The notes under the pieces are model-generated. The model was not told the DNA's origin, searched no databases, and worked only from the letters and a program-made list of their open reading frames with translations. Below, in pieces: positions 30,299-40,025 of a stretch of 64,000 bases of DNA (its first letter is position 1; each line of letters starts with the position of its first letter). A program made the position numbers and the translations under genes. This DNA is from Candidatus Woesearchaeota archaeon (GTDB taxonomy: Archaea > Nanobdellota > Nanobdellia > Woesearchaeales > ARS49), in NCBI GenBank assembly GCA_030750765.1, contig JASMHM010000003.1, positions 1-64,000 on the forward strand, written 5' to 3'.

Positions 30299-31000
30299 TT
30301 AAACCTGTCCATACCTGCCAAACAAACTGTGCCATCTGATCCTAAAAATGTCTCTGAACATACGTAGCGCGTCCTTGACCGGCTTCACCTTAGAGTCCGG
30401 ATTGTCAATCCACGTTACAGGAACTTCTTTGATGCTAAAACCTAGTTTTCTTGCCAAAAACAATGCTTCCACGTCAAAACCAAAGCCGTCAATGAAACTT
30501 CTAGAAAAGATTTCCTTGGCTGCTCTTTGTGAGAATAACTTAAAGCCACACTGTGTATCCCACACGCCAGGCACGGCTAGTACTTGGACTATTTTGTTGA
30601 ACGTCTTGCCTAACAATTCTCTATAAAACGGTTGATGTACAGATATGACACTATCTTTCAACGCTCTGCTTCCCACAACCACGTCTGCCTTCACCTTCCG
30701 ACAGTTTGCGAGCTCTTTTATGGGCGTGCTCATGTCTGCATCCAAGAATAGAATGTGCTGGCCATGAGCCTCTAGCATGCCTCTGCGCACTGCTGCTCCT
30801 TTGCCCATGTTTCTTGGCTGGCGAACCCTACGAACACGTTTGTCCTTGAAATCGTCCACTAAAAAGGGAGTTCTGTCGGTGCAGCCATCATCCACCACGA
30901 TTATTTCTACCGCTTGACGACCAAAATATACAATTATTTCTTCTAGAGCCTTTTGGATGGTGTCTTGCTCATTAAATGCAGGAATCACGACGCTCAGCAT
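30299..31000 (-). CDS. family 2 glycosyltransferase (dolichyl-phosphate glucosyl/mannosyltransferase-like)
   Basis: LSVVIPAFNEQDTIQKALEEI, VVDDGCTDRT, FLDADMSTPIKEL, WDTQCGFKLFSQRAAKEIF. Confidence 0.9.
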   Translation of the reverse strand: MLSVVIPAFNEQDTIQKALEEIIVYFGRQAVEIIVVDDGCTDRTPFLVDDFKDKRVRRVRQPRNMGKGAAVRRGMLEAHGQHILFLDADMSTPIKELANCRKVKADVVVGSRALKDSVISVHQPFYRELLGKTFNKIVQVLAVPGVWDTQCGFKLFSQRAAKEIFSRSFIDGFGFDVEALFLARKLGFSIKEVPVTWIDNPDSKVKPVKDALRMFRDIFRIRWHSLFGRYGQV

Positions 31001-31051
31001 GCCACAAACTGCAAAGGAAAGCTTATTAAGCTATCCCTTCTCGGTTGTCAC

Positions 31052-31675
31052 ATGAAGAAGTGGATATTTTTGTTGTTGATACTCGTTGTGGCGTGCCAAA
31101 AACCCATGCACCTTCCTAACGTAGACCCAGACGTGGTAGCTCCACCAGTAGATGAGGCTCCTGCAGAACCCACGCCCGTAAATACCACACCTACTAACAC
31201 CACCCTTACCAACGTAACACCCCCACCAGAACCCGTGGTGAAGAATGTTACCCAAAACATTAGCGATCTTATCAAAGGCATAGAGAACACTCTCAACCTT
31301 ACCATTAATGATACCGAACCAGAAGAACCCTTAGACATTCCCGCAGTTCCCGAAGGAGAGGTACGCCCAGACTTTGAGTTCAAGTATCCTTCAGAAGGGA
31401 CACGCGTCAAGGGAGAAGTTGTCTCGCTCACGCTACGCATCCTAAACTTTACGCTAGGAAGAATGGGCGAAAATGTTTCCTGGGGAGAAGGGCACTTCCA
31501 CGTCACGACACAGAACGCCTCCCTCATCGAGATGGAGCGCGCAACCAAAACATTACGCGGATTGCAACCCGGTGAGCAGTTCCTCACCGTAGAGATGGTC
31601 ATGAACAACCACAGTTCGTATGGTGTGAGGAAGCGCATCACTATCGAAGCACAAACCGTGACATCCAAACGTTAA
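31052..31675 (+). CDS. putative lipoprotein with Thr/Asn/Pro-rich sequon-rich linker
   Basis: MKKWIFLLLILVVACQKP lipobox; NTTPTNTTLTNVT, NVTQNIS sequons. Confidence 0.65.
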   Translation: MKKWIFLLLILVVACQKPMHLPNVDPDVVAPPVDEAPAEPTPVNTTPTNTTLTNVTPPPEPVVKNVTQNISDLIKGIENTLNLTINDTEPEEPLDIPAVPEGEVRPDFEFKYPSEGTRVKGEVVSLTLRILNFTLGRMGENVSWGEGHFHVTTQNASLIEMERATKTLRGLQPGEQFLTVEMVMNNHSSYGVRKRITIEAQTVTSKR

Positions 31676-31713
31676 AGAATACGTTTAAATACGAGCAGAC
31701 TCTTTTTACACGC

Positions 31714-32640
31714 ATGTACGACATCATCATTGTTGGCGGAGGTTGCGCAGGATATGCAGCAGCCATGTATGCTGGAAGGTTAAACATGAAAACCCTCTTG
31801 CTAGAGGGCCAGCGAGGTGGCGTGCTTGCCGTAGCAGGTGCAGTAGAAAACTATCCGGGCTACATCAACATCGATGGCTTTGAACTTGTTGAGGAGATGC
31901 GCAAACACGCTCTGGAATACGACATTGACTTGAAAGGAGAGTTTGCCAAAGACATAAAAAAGAAGGGCAAAAATTTCGTGGTTACCGGCAGCAAATCATA
32001 CGAAGGCAAAACAGTACTCTTTTCCACGGGAAGCGAGTGGAGAAAGTTAGGCGTTGAAGGCGAAGAAAAGTTTGCCGCAAAGGGCGTGCATTATTGCGCC
32101 TTGTGCGACGGACCATTGTACAAAGGAAAGACAGTAGCGGTAGTGGGAGGCAGCGACAGCGCAGGTAAGGACGCTTTGGTGCTGTCAGAACATGCCAAAC
32201 ACGTTTTCATGATTTACCGAAGAGAAAAGATACGACCAGAACCAATCAACCTTGCAAGGGTAGAAGAAAAAGTAAAAAAAGGAAAGATCACGATCATCAA
32301 CAACACAAACGTAAAAGAAATCAAGGGTAAAGACATGCTGACTAGCGTGGTTTTGGACAAAACTTTCAAAGGAAAGAACGACCTCGAGTTGGATGGCTTG
32401 TTTATCGCCATCGGCCACATTCCCCTCTCAGATCTTGCAGTAAAGGTAGGGGTTAAAGTCAACAAAGGTAAAGAAATAATCATCAACCGCAAGGCAGAGA
32501 CCAACGTGGCAGGTGTCTTTGCTGCAGGGGATGTTGCAGACACACACTTCAAACAAGCCATCACCGGTGTTGCAGAGGCCGTGCTCGCAGCGTATGGTGC
32601 GTATGAGTATGTGTCAAAGCAAGAAGTTATCGCTACCTAA
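31714..32640 (+). CDS. trxB: thioredoxin reductase
   Basis: MYDIIIVGGGCAGYAAAMYAGRLNM, CALCDGPLYKGKTVAVVGGSDSAGKDALVLSEHAKHV, VFAAGDVAD. Confidence 0.93.
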   Translation: MYDIIIVGGGCAGYAAAMYAGRLNMKTLLLEGQRGGVLAVAGAVENYPGYINIDGFELVEEMRKHALEYDIDLKGEFAKDIKKKGKNFVVTGSKSYEGKTVLFSTGSEWRKLGVEGEEKFAAKGVHYCALCDGPLYKGKTVAVVGGSDSAGKDALVLSEHAKHVFMIYRREKIRPEPINLARVEEKVKKGKITIINNTNVKEIKGKDMLTSVVLDKTFKGKNDLELDGLFIAIGHIPLSDLAVKVGVKVNKGKEIIINRKAETNVAGVFAAGDVADTHFKQAITGVAEAVLAAYGAYEYVSKQEVIAT

Positions 32641-33877
32641 GCGTGTCTCGCAACTCATCCATGACATCCATCAATCTATCTCTTGATCGATACACGTTGA
32701 AATCATCCGCTTTCCACTTGTCCAAGAACTTTCCTAGCCACACATCCCCCACAAACGGGTGGAAGGTGTTCAAAAAGGCGAACACAGGACTTTGGGAGGA
32801 CTTCCGTATAACCCGACCTCGGTCTGAGTAGGGTTGGGTTATCTTGGTCCATGAATCATCTCTTGACTCCCACAACGACAGAACCTGAGGAGGCGGGGCA
32901 AAATAGTCATGCGAAGAACTTTCTTGCATTGTAGGAAGCATATACCCATCCAGATCCTGTTTGTGGATGGCTGGCCCTGAAGTAAGACCTAGGAACGCAA
33001 ACGTGTCCCACGCCTTAGCCGTGGTGTATTGCACTGCCGCATACGCTTGGGAGAGAAAGCTCTCCACATCCTCATAATGTTGCAGAACAACGGTAGGTCT
33101 GCCTGCGATAGGGTGGAGTGCGAGAAAAGCCAAATACTGTAGTTCCTCAACAACATACTGCTTGGCCACCCCCTGTTTTTGGTGCTGGGAAATGTCTGCG
33201 AGCGCCACTGCAGCATCAGCTAGCTCGGGAGTTGGATCTGCAGAAAAGGTAAACGTTAGTTGCAATTTGGGAAAATATTCGTCTCGAATCTTAACCAGCG
33301 TATGCTCATATCGCTGTTGGACCTTTTGCAGAGTGCTCTCAAGAACTTTGCCTCGCAACCCTATACGGTTGGCGTTGAAAGCCCTCACCCCTACGTACAC
33401 CTCTGTAGGAATGGCGACCTCAAGTTCTTCACCAATATGCGAAGCGGCGTCCAACATTTTGAACATTTTGGCAACTCTACCAAGGGTGGGTTCCAGTCTG
33501 GCACCGCTCACATCCCACTTGGGTCGGGCAAGAAAACTGCTCACGTCCATATCTGCGTATCGCTCTTGCACACTCCATCCACCCCCCTCCATAACCTCTA
33601 TCGGCGGATCCCAAACATCATAGAGATAGCCCCCTTGATTTACGCTAATCCTTCCTGCACCAACAGGACAGAATCCGCCTTGGAGATGAACTTTTTGCTG
33701 CGAGAGTACGTGTTGCAAATTTTCAGAATACATCACTGGTTGGGGGATGGCCCCAGGAAAAATCTCATCTAGCGTGCCAAACTGAACCTTAAGATCTGCC
33801 GCTCTAAGAGCAGGACACGAGCGAACGTCTCGACGCCAGTGGTTCTTAGCTCCATGATATAATGCATCCTTGTGCAT
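32633..33877 (-). CDS. hypothetical protein (414 aa)
   Basis: Long uninterrupted ORF; no family recognised. Confidence 0.6.
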   Translation of the reverse strand: MHKDALYHGAKNHWRRDVRSCPALRAADLKVQFGTLDEIFPGAIPQPVMYSENLQHVLSQQKVHLQGGFCPVGAGRISVNQGGYLYDVWDPPIEVMEGGGWSVQERYADMDVSSFLARPKWDVSGARLEPTLGRVAKMFKMLDAASHIGEELEVAIPTEVYVGVRAFNANRIGLRGKVLESTLQKVQQRYEHTLVKIRDEYFPKLQLTFTFSADPTPELADAAVALADISQHQKQGVAKQYVVEELQYLAFLALHPIAGRPTVVLQHYEDVESFLSQAYAAVQYTTAKAWDTFAFLGLTSGPAIHKQDLDGYMLPTMQESSSHDYFAPPPQVLSLWESRDDSWTKITQPYSDRGRVIRKSSQSPVFAFLNTFHPFVGDVWLGKFLDKWKADDFNVYRSRDRLMDVMDELRDTLR

Positions 33878-33914
33878 GGAGAAAAATAACCTTGCTGACC
33901 TTATAAGTTTCAGC

Positions 33915-34415
33915 CTAGAATCGTTGCATGTTCAAGAAACTTTTCACGTTCTCTATCAAATGCGTGGTTTCCTCATCCACTTGGGCTTTCCACCCACTCA
34001 TGTAGGGTACGAAGACAAACTTGTCAAAAAGCGTCTTAATGAAGAAAAAGGCAGGTTTGCTCTCCCATCTTGCCTCGTAATCAGTCGCTAATACTCCATC
34101 AACGATGAAGCTGATGTGCCCGTTGAGGATCTTCTTTTTCTTACTGCCCACCTTGAGAACATTCTCTTTGGCATCCTTAATCTGGATGCGTACGTCCACC
34201 TCTGAACGCGCATAATCCGTAATTTTTTTGGTAAAACTGATGATATAGTCATGGAACTGCCCTTCAGGTGTCTTTTTCTCGATATGGCGTTTTTCGATGA
34301 TCAAATAGTGCTTGTCTGACCCAAACTCTCGGAATAACCCGCTCAACCCTTTGAGGTCAAAGGGTCCGGTGAACTCGACCCTTGCACCATCAATGATGAA
34401 ATCTCTCTCTGCCAT
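33915..34415 (-). CDS. hypothetical protein, member of local three-gene paralog family
   Basis: VDVRIQIKD...GHISFIVDGVLATDYEARWESKPAFFFIKTLFDKFV compares with neighbours. Confidence 0.6.
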   Translation of the reverse strand: MAERDFIIDGARVEFTGPFDLKGLSGLFREFGSDKHYLIIEKRHIEKKTPEGQFHDYIISFTKKITDYARSEVDVRIQIKDAKENVLKVGSKKKKILNGHISFIVDGVLATDYEARWESKPAFFFIKTLFDKFVFVPYMSGWKAQVDEETTHLIENVKSFLNMQRF

Positions 34416-34918
34416 TAGTGGAAGACCTCCATACCCAAGAACTTCTGGAGCTCTCTCTTAAGATTGTCCACCATAATCAGTAAGTTGTCCTCATAGATGT
34501 GCTCCAAGTCTTGGTGAATAATAAACTTTCGGAAAAAGAAATCTAGTTGTTGGATCCATTCATGACCGCCCCATCTCTTTTGCCAGTCTGCGACAAACTT
34601 CCCAGAAATGTCTACAGAAAGATGTCCTTCAAACCCTTGTACGATGCCATTGGGTGTTTCTATCTCTGTAGGTTTGATGTTTATGAAGCGTATCTCCACA
34701 TCGATGTAGTAGCGGATATACCCGGTTATTCTTCTGTCAGAGGTTATGAGTATCTCTCGCTCGTCCGTTCTACTCTTGTGCTTGCGTTCGATAAACGTGA
34801 ATTTTCGGTCAGTCAACCATGCGTACACAAGATTAAGGACTCCGTTCCAGTCTACTTTTCCCTTGTAGTTAATGTTAACTATGGGAATAGACCTGCTTTC
34901 CATGAACTTTACGGACAC
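34415..34918 (-). CDS. hypothetical protein, paralog of neighbours
   Basis: IDVEIRFINIK...GHLSVDISGKFVADWQKRWGGHEWIQQLDFFFRKFI; overlaps previous gene by one base. Confidence 0.6.
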   Translation of the reverse strand: MSVKFMESRSIPIVNINYKGKVDWNGVLNLVYAWLTDRKFTFIERKHKSRTDEREILITSDRRITGYIRYYIDVEIRFINIKPTEIETPNGIVQGFEGHLSVDISGKFVADWQKRWGGHEWIQQLDFFFRKFIIHQDLEHIYEDNLLIMVDNLKRELQKFLGMEVFH

Positions 34919-34935
34919 ACACCTCTATATAAAAG

Positions 34936-35547
34936 CTATCCTGGCTTTTGGTTCCAGAACTCCACCTCAGTCTCGGGAAGATATTTGTCCAGTTTGAGGT
35001 ATTCTTTCATTGCGTCTTGGAATTTTGAGGCTTCCTCAGTAAGCAATCGCTTATACTTGGAGAAGGTCTTTTGGTACAAGTTATTGTACAAGAACTCACT
35101 CTGTCCTTTGAAGAAGGGGCTCTTTGCCCAAGACTTGTTGTAGTCAAAGACAAGGTTGGCTCGGCAGTCAAATTCTAACTGACCCTTCTGTGCAGAGACC
35201 TTCTTTCCGTCTACCACGATCTCCACGTCCTTCATACCTAGTATGTGGATGTCCACATGGAAGTCAAAACGCCACATGGGATTGTTAAGGGGCGGTAACT
35301 TCTTTTCAAATCTCCACGCCACCCAGATTTCTTTTCCTACCTCTGGATTGTCGCGCACGATCATGCTTTTTTCTGGAAACTCGTTATCCACCCTAGTGGC
35401 GTAATCATTCTCAATAAACCATTCCCTAGCAATGTAGTAGACATACTGCATGTCAAACACGTCTTTGTAGTCAATCCTAAACCGGTGGATCTCTGTCCTG
35501 TGCTCTCCATGCTCTTTCCATCGGTTACGAATGGTAGGAAGGGCCAT
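34936..35547 (-). CDS. hypothetical protein, paralog of neighbours
   Basis: VDIHILGMKDVEIVVDG...GQLEFDCRANLVFDYNKSWAKSPFFKGQSEFLYNNLY. Confidence 0.6.
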   Translation of the reverse strand: MALPTIRNRWKEHGEHRTEIHRFRIDYKDVFDMQYVYYIAREWFIENDYATRVDNEFPEKSMIVRDNPEVGKEIWVAWRFEKKLPPLNNPMWRFDFHVDIHILGMKDVEIVVDGKKVSAQKGQLEFDCRANLVFDYNKSWAKSPFFKGQSEFLYNNLYQKTFSKYKRLLTEEASKFQDAMKEYLKLDKYLPETEVEFWNQKPG

Positions 35548-35571
35548 GCGGAAAACTTCGGGTTTGCAACT

Positions 35572-36252
35572 TTATAAGTCTTGCCCTAGCTGGTAGATGT
35601 TTCCCCATGTCGCAAGAAGCACTTGCTGAGGGATTTGCCGGAAAAAAGGAGGAGGAACATGCTCTACTTTGCCTTCCTTAACTGCGCGTATCACACCCTC
35701 TGCAGTAGGTTTTGCGTCTACCCACGTATAAGACTTTCCCACCTGCCATAGTGCGTGCACATCTCCCGTGGCCACGAGAGGTTTGCCATGCTCCTTTGCG
35801 GTTATCGCTGCTTGCTTGTTCCAACTTAGGATGTTGGAGAAAAAGTAGGACCATTCAATGGCGTCAAAAACGTCGATATTTTTGTCCAGCTGATCACGCA
35901 ACGAACAACCCATAGGATAGTACGGGTGTGGCGCGATAACCAAGTTATCTTCCTTTTTCTTCCTTCTCAAATGGTCAAGAGTGAGAATACTATCGCATTC
36001 TGCTTTTGAAAAATTAAGGAGTAGCACGTGCGCCCCTTCGATAGTACGCTCTTGGCCAGACAACAACAACACCCCTTTGTCTTTGGCATATTCTGCTAGA
36101 CTATCTGTGTAGCCATACCCTTCATGCCAGGTGAGCGCGCAAACGTCGTAGTCATGTTGAGCATACATATCAATCAATGCTTCTGCAGAATATTTGAGGT
36201 ATCCATCGATAGGATCCCCTCGGGAATGTGAGTGGAAATCACATTTCAACAT
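35572..36252 (-). CDS. PHP-domain phosphoesterase
   Basis: MLKCDFHSHSRGDPIDG, ALTWHEGYG, VIAPHPYYP, VATGDVHALWQVG. Confidence 0.88.
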   Translation of the reverse strand: MLKCDFHSHSRGDPIDGYLKYSAEALIDMYAQHDYDVCALTWHEGYGYTDSLAEYAKDKGVLLLSGQERTIEGAHVLLLNFSKAECDSILTLDHLRRKKKEDNLVIAPHPYYPMGCSLRDQLDKNIDVFDAIEWSYFFSNILSWNKQAAITAKEHGKPLVATGDVHALWQVGKSYTWVDAKPTAEGVIRAVKEGKVEHVPPPFFRQIPQQVLLATWGNIYQLGQDL

Positions 36253-36305
36253 TACGCATACACAACCGGGACGTTTAAAAAGGCGATGAACTTCCTATAC
36301 CTTAT

Positions 36306-36377
36306 GCCTCCATAGCTCAGCGGCAGAGCGGTGGTTTTGTAAACCACAGGCCGAGGGTTCAAATCCCTCTGGAGGCT
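36306..36377 (+). tRNA. tRNA-Thr(TGT)
   Basis: Same body as tRNA-Thr(CGT), anticodon loop TTTGTAA. Confidence 0.95.
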
Positions 36378-36424
36378 TCCTACCTCTAGGTAACCTTTTT
36401 AATCACTCCTTTAGAGTTATTTCA

Positions 36425-39217
36425 ATGCTTTACCGACCTGTGGGAGGAGAAAGATTAGAACCTAGATGTTATGTTGATGAAATTAAAGCACACAAACCTC
36501 TAGATTTCCACATCGCCAACAGAGACAGAGACATCACCCGTATCCTTCTAGAGACAACACACGGTAAGAAAGCCAATATAGCCATCATAGGCGAGCCGGG
36601 CAATGGAAAAAGCATAACTCTGGGCTACCTGCTGGATGTGGTCACCGGGAAAATTAACCTTGATGAAAAGCATCAATGGTACTCGTTGTTCGAAGACCTC
36701 AAGGACATGGTACGCCAATTCCAAGCCAAAGACTATATCTTCCTGCCTAATCTTCAGGACCCCTCACGCCCACTCACCTTAGATTTTGAGCCTAGCCAGA
36801 TTAACAGTGCAGTCAAGGGAGCCAGAAAGTTTTCCCGGGATGTTAGCAGACTCTCTGGAGGCTTGGGGACGAATACCGAAGTATATCCTCGCGCCACGAA
36901 AGAACAATATACTGCATTCGTGAGGGGTGAAGTACAAAGAGTGTATGAAACATTGTACCTCAAATTAAATGAGGTCACTTCTTCCAACGCTGATTTTGAC
37001 ATCAAAGCAATACGAAATTGTAGTAGTTTTAGATTCAGCTACAAGTTCTTGGACGAACCCCACTGGGACAACATGTGTCACAATCTTGGCCTAAACAAAA
37101 CCGTGAAGGTATCTGGAAAGAGAAAGAAGGTTGATCCTGAAATGGTAGAACGCTCTTTGAAGGGCCAACTTCGTAATAGCATCGTACATTCCATGACCGA
37201 ACTTCTGAACTCACCACACGAATTCAAAGTTGACGGGTGGGGTTCTAAAGACATGGTAAAAGTGGTGGAAGAGACCCTAATCACGGTTGACGCAGAATAC
37301 CAAAAGATATCTAAAATTCACAAAGAAGGAATTGGCCCTTACTTTCGTGAGATAGCAAAAATGAATTTGGAACCAAAACCTGGCTTCCGCATCTCACCAG
37401 AAAGCGTAGATTGGTTCTGTACGCGCATAAAAGACATAGGGAATGAGATTGATGCTCCAGATTCCATCAAAGCATGGATGGCGAGCGTCGCCAGATACTT
37501 CGATGAAAATCGAGAGATGACGGAACAAGCTTTGCGTTCCGTCTATACTCGTACTCGACTATTCCACACAGCAGGGAGAAGAGTGAACCCTCGAAAGGTT
37601 TGGGAAATGCATCCGCTGTCAGAAACACAGTATGGAACATTCCTTGAAATTGATCATGGCAAGGGGCAATTCTACCTAGATGATGTTCTGGAGCCCGTGC
37701 CCGTCTACCTTAGCAAAGGTGGCGAGCTCAGCATAAAATATCCCAAGAGTTTCTCTGACGAAGAGATGTGGGGAACCATCCGCAATCCAAACCTTAAGAG
37801 CTATACAGATAATGGTCATCTTCCCCCACATCGATGCTATTCCCCCGGATACCTCATGCAGGCGGGCATCATAGTGCTGCCTGACAACATGGAAGGTTTC
37901 TTCAAAGCGTTGCTAGGCAGTGAGGTGAAGGAATCAGCAGCTCGCAGGCAGCAAGTGCTCAATCTGGTCGAGGAACAAGAAATCATGGTAGAACAATTTG
38001 GGGTTTCTTTCAACATTCACAGCCCACTCATGATCATCGGTTGTGACAACAAGCTTCCGTTCTACCGCCATCACAGTGAAGAAAAGCATCTCTACGAACC
38101 TGACATGGCCATGGGGAGGAGGTTTGTAATGTACGATTGGCAGGACTTCACACCAAACACCCAAGAAGCAAGAAGGGGGAGCATCGATGTCATCCTGCAA
38201 GCCGTGGAAGGGTTCAACCAGAAACATCACAGCAACGTTAGCCTGGAAGCGGAAGTCATCAATGTCTTGCTCACCGAAACGATTAGCGCAGATCTAATCC
38301 AGCTCAACTATAGTAAAGTCACAGATAGCGTGTTTGAGCTCCTGGGTTTCGGAATCGCCCACAAACAGAAAACAGTTGGCTTGGACGCCTTGGTAGCCCT
38401 CAATTTAGAGAAAGAGAAAGCCAATAGATTCAAATTAGTTGCTAGAAACATGGAAAATATCATCTCTCCTCCTAATGCTTACAACGTGGGTCGCGTATGG
38501 GCTGTGGCTGCACGAAAGGATGGGCCAGGTGAGGTGGATACGGTTAAATCTGGGCACATCCTCGACCTAGCGAAGGATTCTGATCGTTCGTTCCAGCTGT
38601 TTGACAGTGAAGCAGAGCTTGCAGGAGATGATACCGTGAAGGGATACCAAGAGGCAGTAGGTTTTGTAAAAGGACAACTGGGAATTCCAGTGCGATACCT
38701 GATGCGGACCACCTTTGATCGGCAGTACGGCGTGCATGGTCCCTCAGGTTCCTTGACCATCGCTACATCACTCATGTCCGCAATCAGCAACACCCCTGTT
38801 CGCGGAGACACCGTAATGACGGGAGGAGTGAGTTTCCAGGATGGCACGATTGGCCCTATGGGGTCCCTATACGAAAAGTCACTGGCAATCTGGAGAACAA
38901 GCAAATTCTTCAAAGAGAAAGGTATGAAAGGTAATATGCGGTTTGTGTTCCCTGTAGAAAACTACCGAGAACTAAAACAACAACTTGTAACCTGCCCGTA
39001 CCCCGTGGAGAAGGAAATCGATCTCATTCCTGTTGAAACCTTCGAGGAAGCATTCCATCTTGCCACCACCAAAAGTAAGGTCAATCTCAAGAAAATCCGG
39101 AAGAACAGCCAAAAAAGTTACGCAAAAGCGATTAAGAAAGCCAGAAAAAACACCACGACGTGGAACAAAAGAGTTCTGCAAGCCTATGGCGGAGAGCCCA
39201 TGCCCCCAAATCCTTGA
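36425..39217 (+). CDS. divergent Lon-like (LonB-type) ATP-dependent protease
   Basis: IIGEPGNGKSITLG Walker A; C-terminal YGVHGPSGSLTIATSLMSAISNTPVRGDTVMTGGVSFQDGTIGPMGSLYEKSLAIWR with Ser/Lys dyad positions. Confidence 0.85.
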   Translation: MLYRPVGGERLEPRCYVDEIKAHKPLDFHIANRDRDITRILLETTHGKKANIAIIGEPGNGKSITLGYLLDVVTGKINLDEKHQWYSLFEDLKDMVRQFQAKDYIFLPNLQDPSRPLTLDFEPSQINSAVKGARKFSRDVSRLSGGLGTNTEVYPRATKEQYTAFVRGEVQRVYETLYLKLNEVTSSNADFDIKAIRNCSSFRFSYKFLDEPHWDNMCHNLGLNKTVKVSGKRKKVDPEMVERSLKGQLRNSIVHSMTELLNSPHEFKVDGWGSKDMVKVVEETLITVDAEYQKISKIHKEGIGPYFREIAKMNLEPKPGFRISPESVDWFCTRIKDIGNEIDAPDSIKAWMASVARYFDENREMTEQALRSVYTRTRLFHTAGRRVNPRKVWEMHPLSETQYGTFLEIDHGKGQFYLDDVLEPVPVYLSKGGELSIKYPKSFSDEEMWGTIRNPNLKSYTDNGHLPPHRCYSPGYLMQAGIIVLPDNMEGFFKALLGSEVKESAARRQQVLNLVEEQEIMVEQFGVSFNIHSPLMIIGCDNKLPFYRHHSEEKHLYEPDMAMGRRFVMYDWQDFTPNTQEARRGSIDVILQAVEGFNQKHHSNVSLEAEVINVLLTETISADLIQLNYSKVTDSVFELLGFGIAHKQKTVGLDALVALNLEKEKANRFKLVARNMENIISPPNAYNVGRVWAVAARKDGPGEVDTVKSGHILDLAKDSDRSFQLFDSEAELAGDDTVKGYQEAVGFVKGQLGIPVRYLMRTTFDRQYGVHGPSGSLTIATSLMSAISNTPVRGDTVMTGGVSFQDGTIGPMGSLYEKSLAIWRTSKFFKEKGMKGNMRFVFPVENYRELKQQLVTCPYPVEKEIDLIPVETFEEAFHLATTKSKVNLKKIRKNSQKSYAKAIKKARKNTTTWNKRVLQAYGGEPMPPNP

Positions 39218-39229
39218 CCTCGTAAATGA

Positions 39230-39487
39230 TTACGCAGCTAAACTCGAGACATCAGGTACTTTTGCGACAACTTCGACAAAATCAGTATTGAGCTTCTTTA
39301 TTTGCTGTCGCATCCTCTCAAGATCTATCTCTGGCGTGTCCGCTTGAATTTGGGAATCTACCGTATCGGTAAGAACATTCCCTATTTTATCAATTTCGAT
39401 AACTAAGGCACGCATTTCGTTGGAAAAACTGTTCATCCGGTCGCGCAATCCACTACACTCATTCCTAACTTCGGTTACGGTTGGCAT
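39230..39487 (-). CDS. small coiled-coil hypothetical protein
   Basis: 85 aa heptad-like. Confidence 0.5.
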   Translation of the reverse strand: MPTVTEVRNECSGLRDRMNSFSNEMRALVIEIDKIGNVLTDTVDSQIQADTPEIDLERMRQQIKKLNTDFVEVVAKVPDVSSLAA

Positions 39488-39569
39488 AATTAACGCGTAT
39501 ACTGCTAGTATTTAGAGTTTATGGACCTCCAGCGTAAACGTTTATAAATGACCCCGGATTTGCCTCTTC

Positions 39570-40025
39570 ATGGAAGACGAGTACGCACCATTACAAAAAG
39601 AGTTTGGGCTGCCAAGTTTTGCCAAACTAGATGAAGAGTTTGACATCAGCACGATAGAAAGCAAGGGCAAACCCTTACAGGATGTTCTCACAAGAATGAA
39701 GGACCGCGTAGAACACACCGTACACTTGTTACAAGATCTTATCCATCCAAGCGGAGACACCGTGATGGAATTAGTAGAAAGCAGTTTTTTGACGCAAGAA
39801 GACAAGAAAAAGCTCGTCCTCATAGAAAAAGATTTGATGGTTTTGTACAGAGAGTTTCTCGTGGCAAAGTTTGCCAGAGAAAACAAGAAAGACGCCCAGG
39901 TCATCAATGACGTGGCAGAAAAATTCCCACCCTTACGTAAGGCGATCCTGCCATACATAGAGAAAATAAAGCAAGGATGGGAAAAAGAAGGCGAAAGCGA
40001 AGAAGTTCTTAACTACCTAGGATGA
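39570..40025 (+). CDS. hypothetical protein, coupled to adk
   Basis: Stop overlaps adk ATG. Confidence 0.65.
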   Translation: MEDEYAPLQKEFGLPSFAKLDEEFDISTIESKGKPLQDVLTRMKDRVEHTVHLLQDLIHPSGDTVMELVESSFLTQEDKKKLVLIEKDLMVLYREFLVAKFARENKKDAQVINDVAEKFPPLRKAILPYIEKIKQGWEKEGESEEVLNYLG

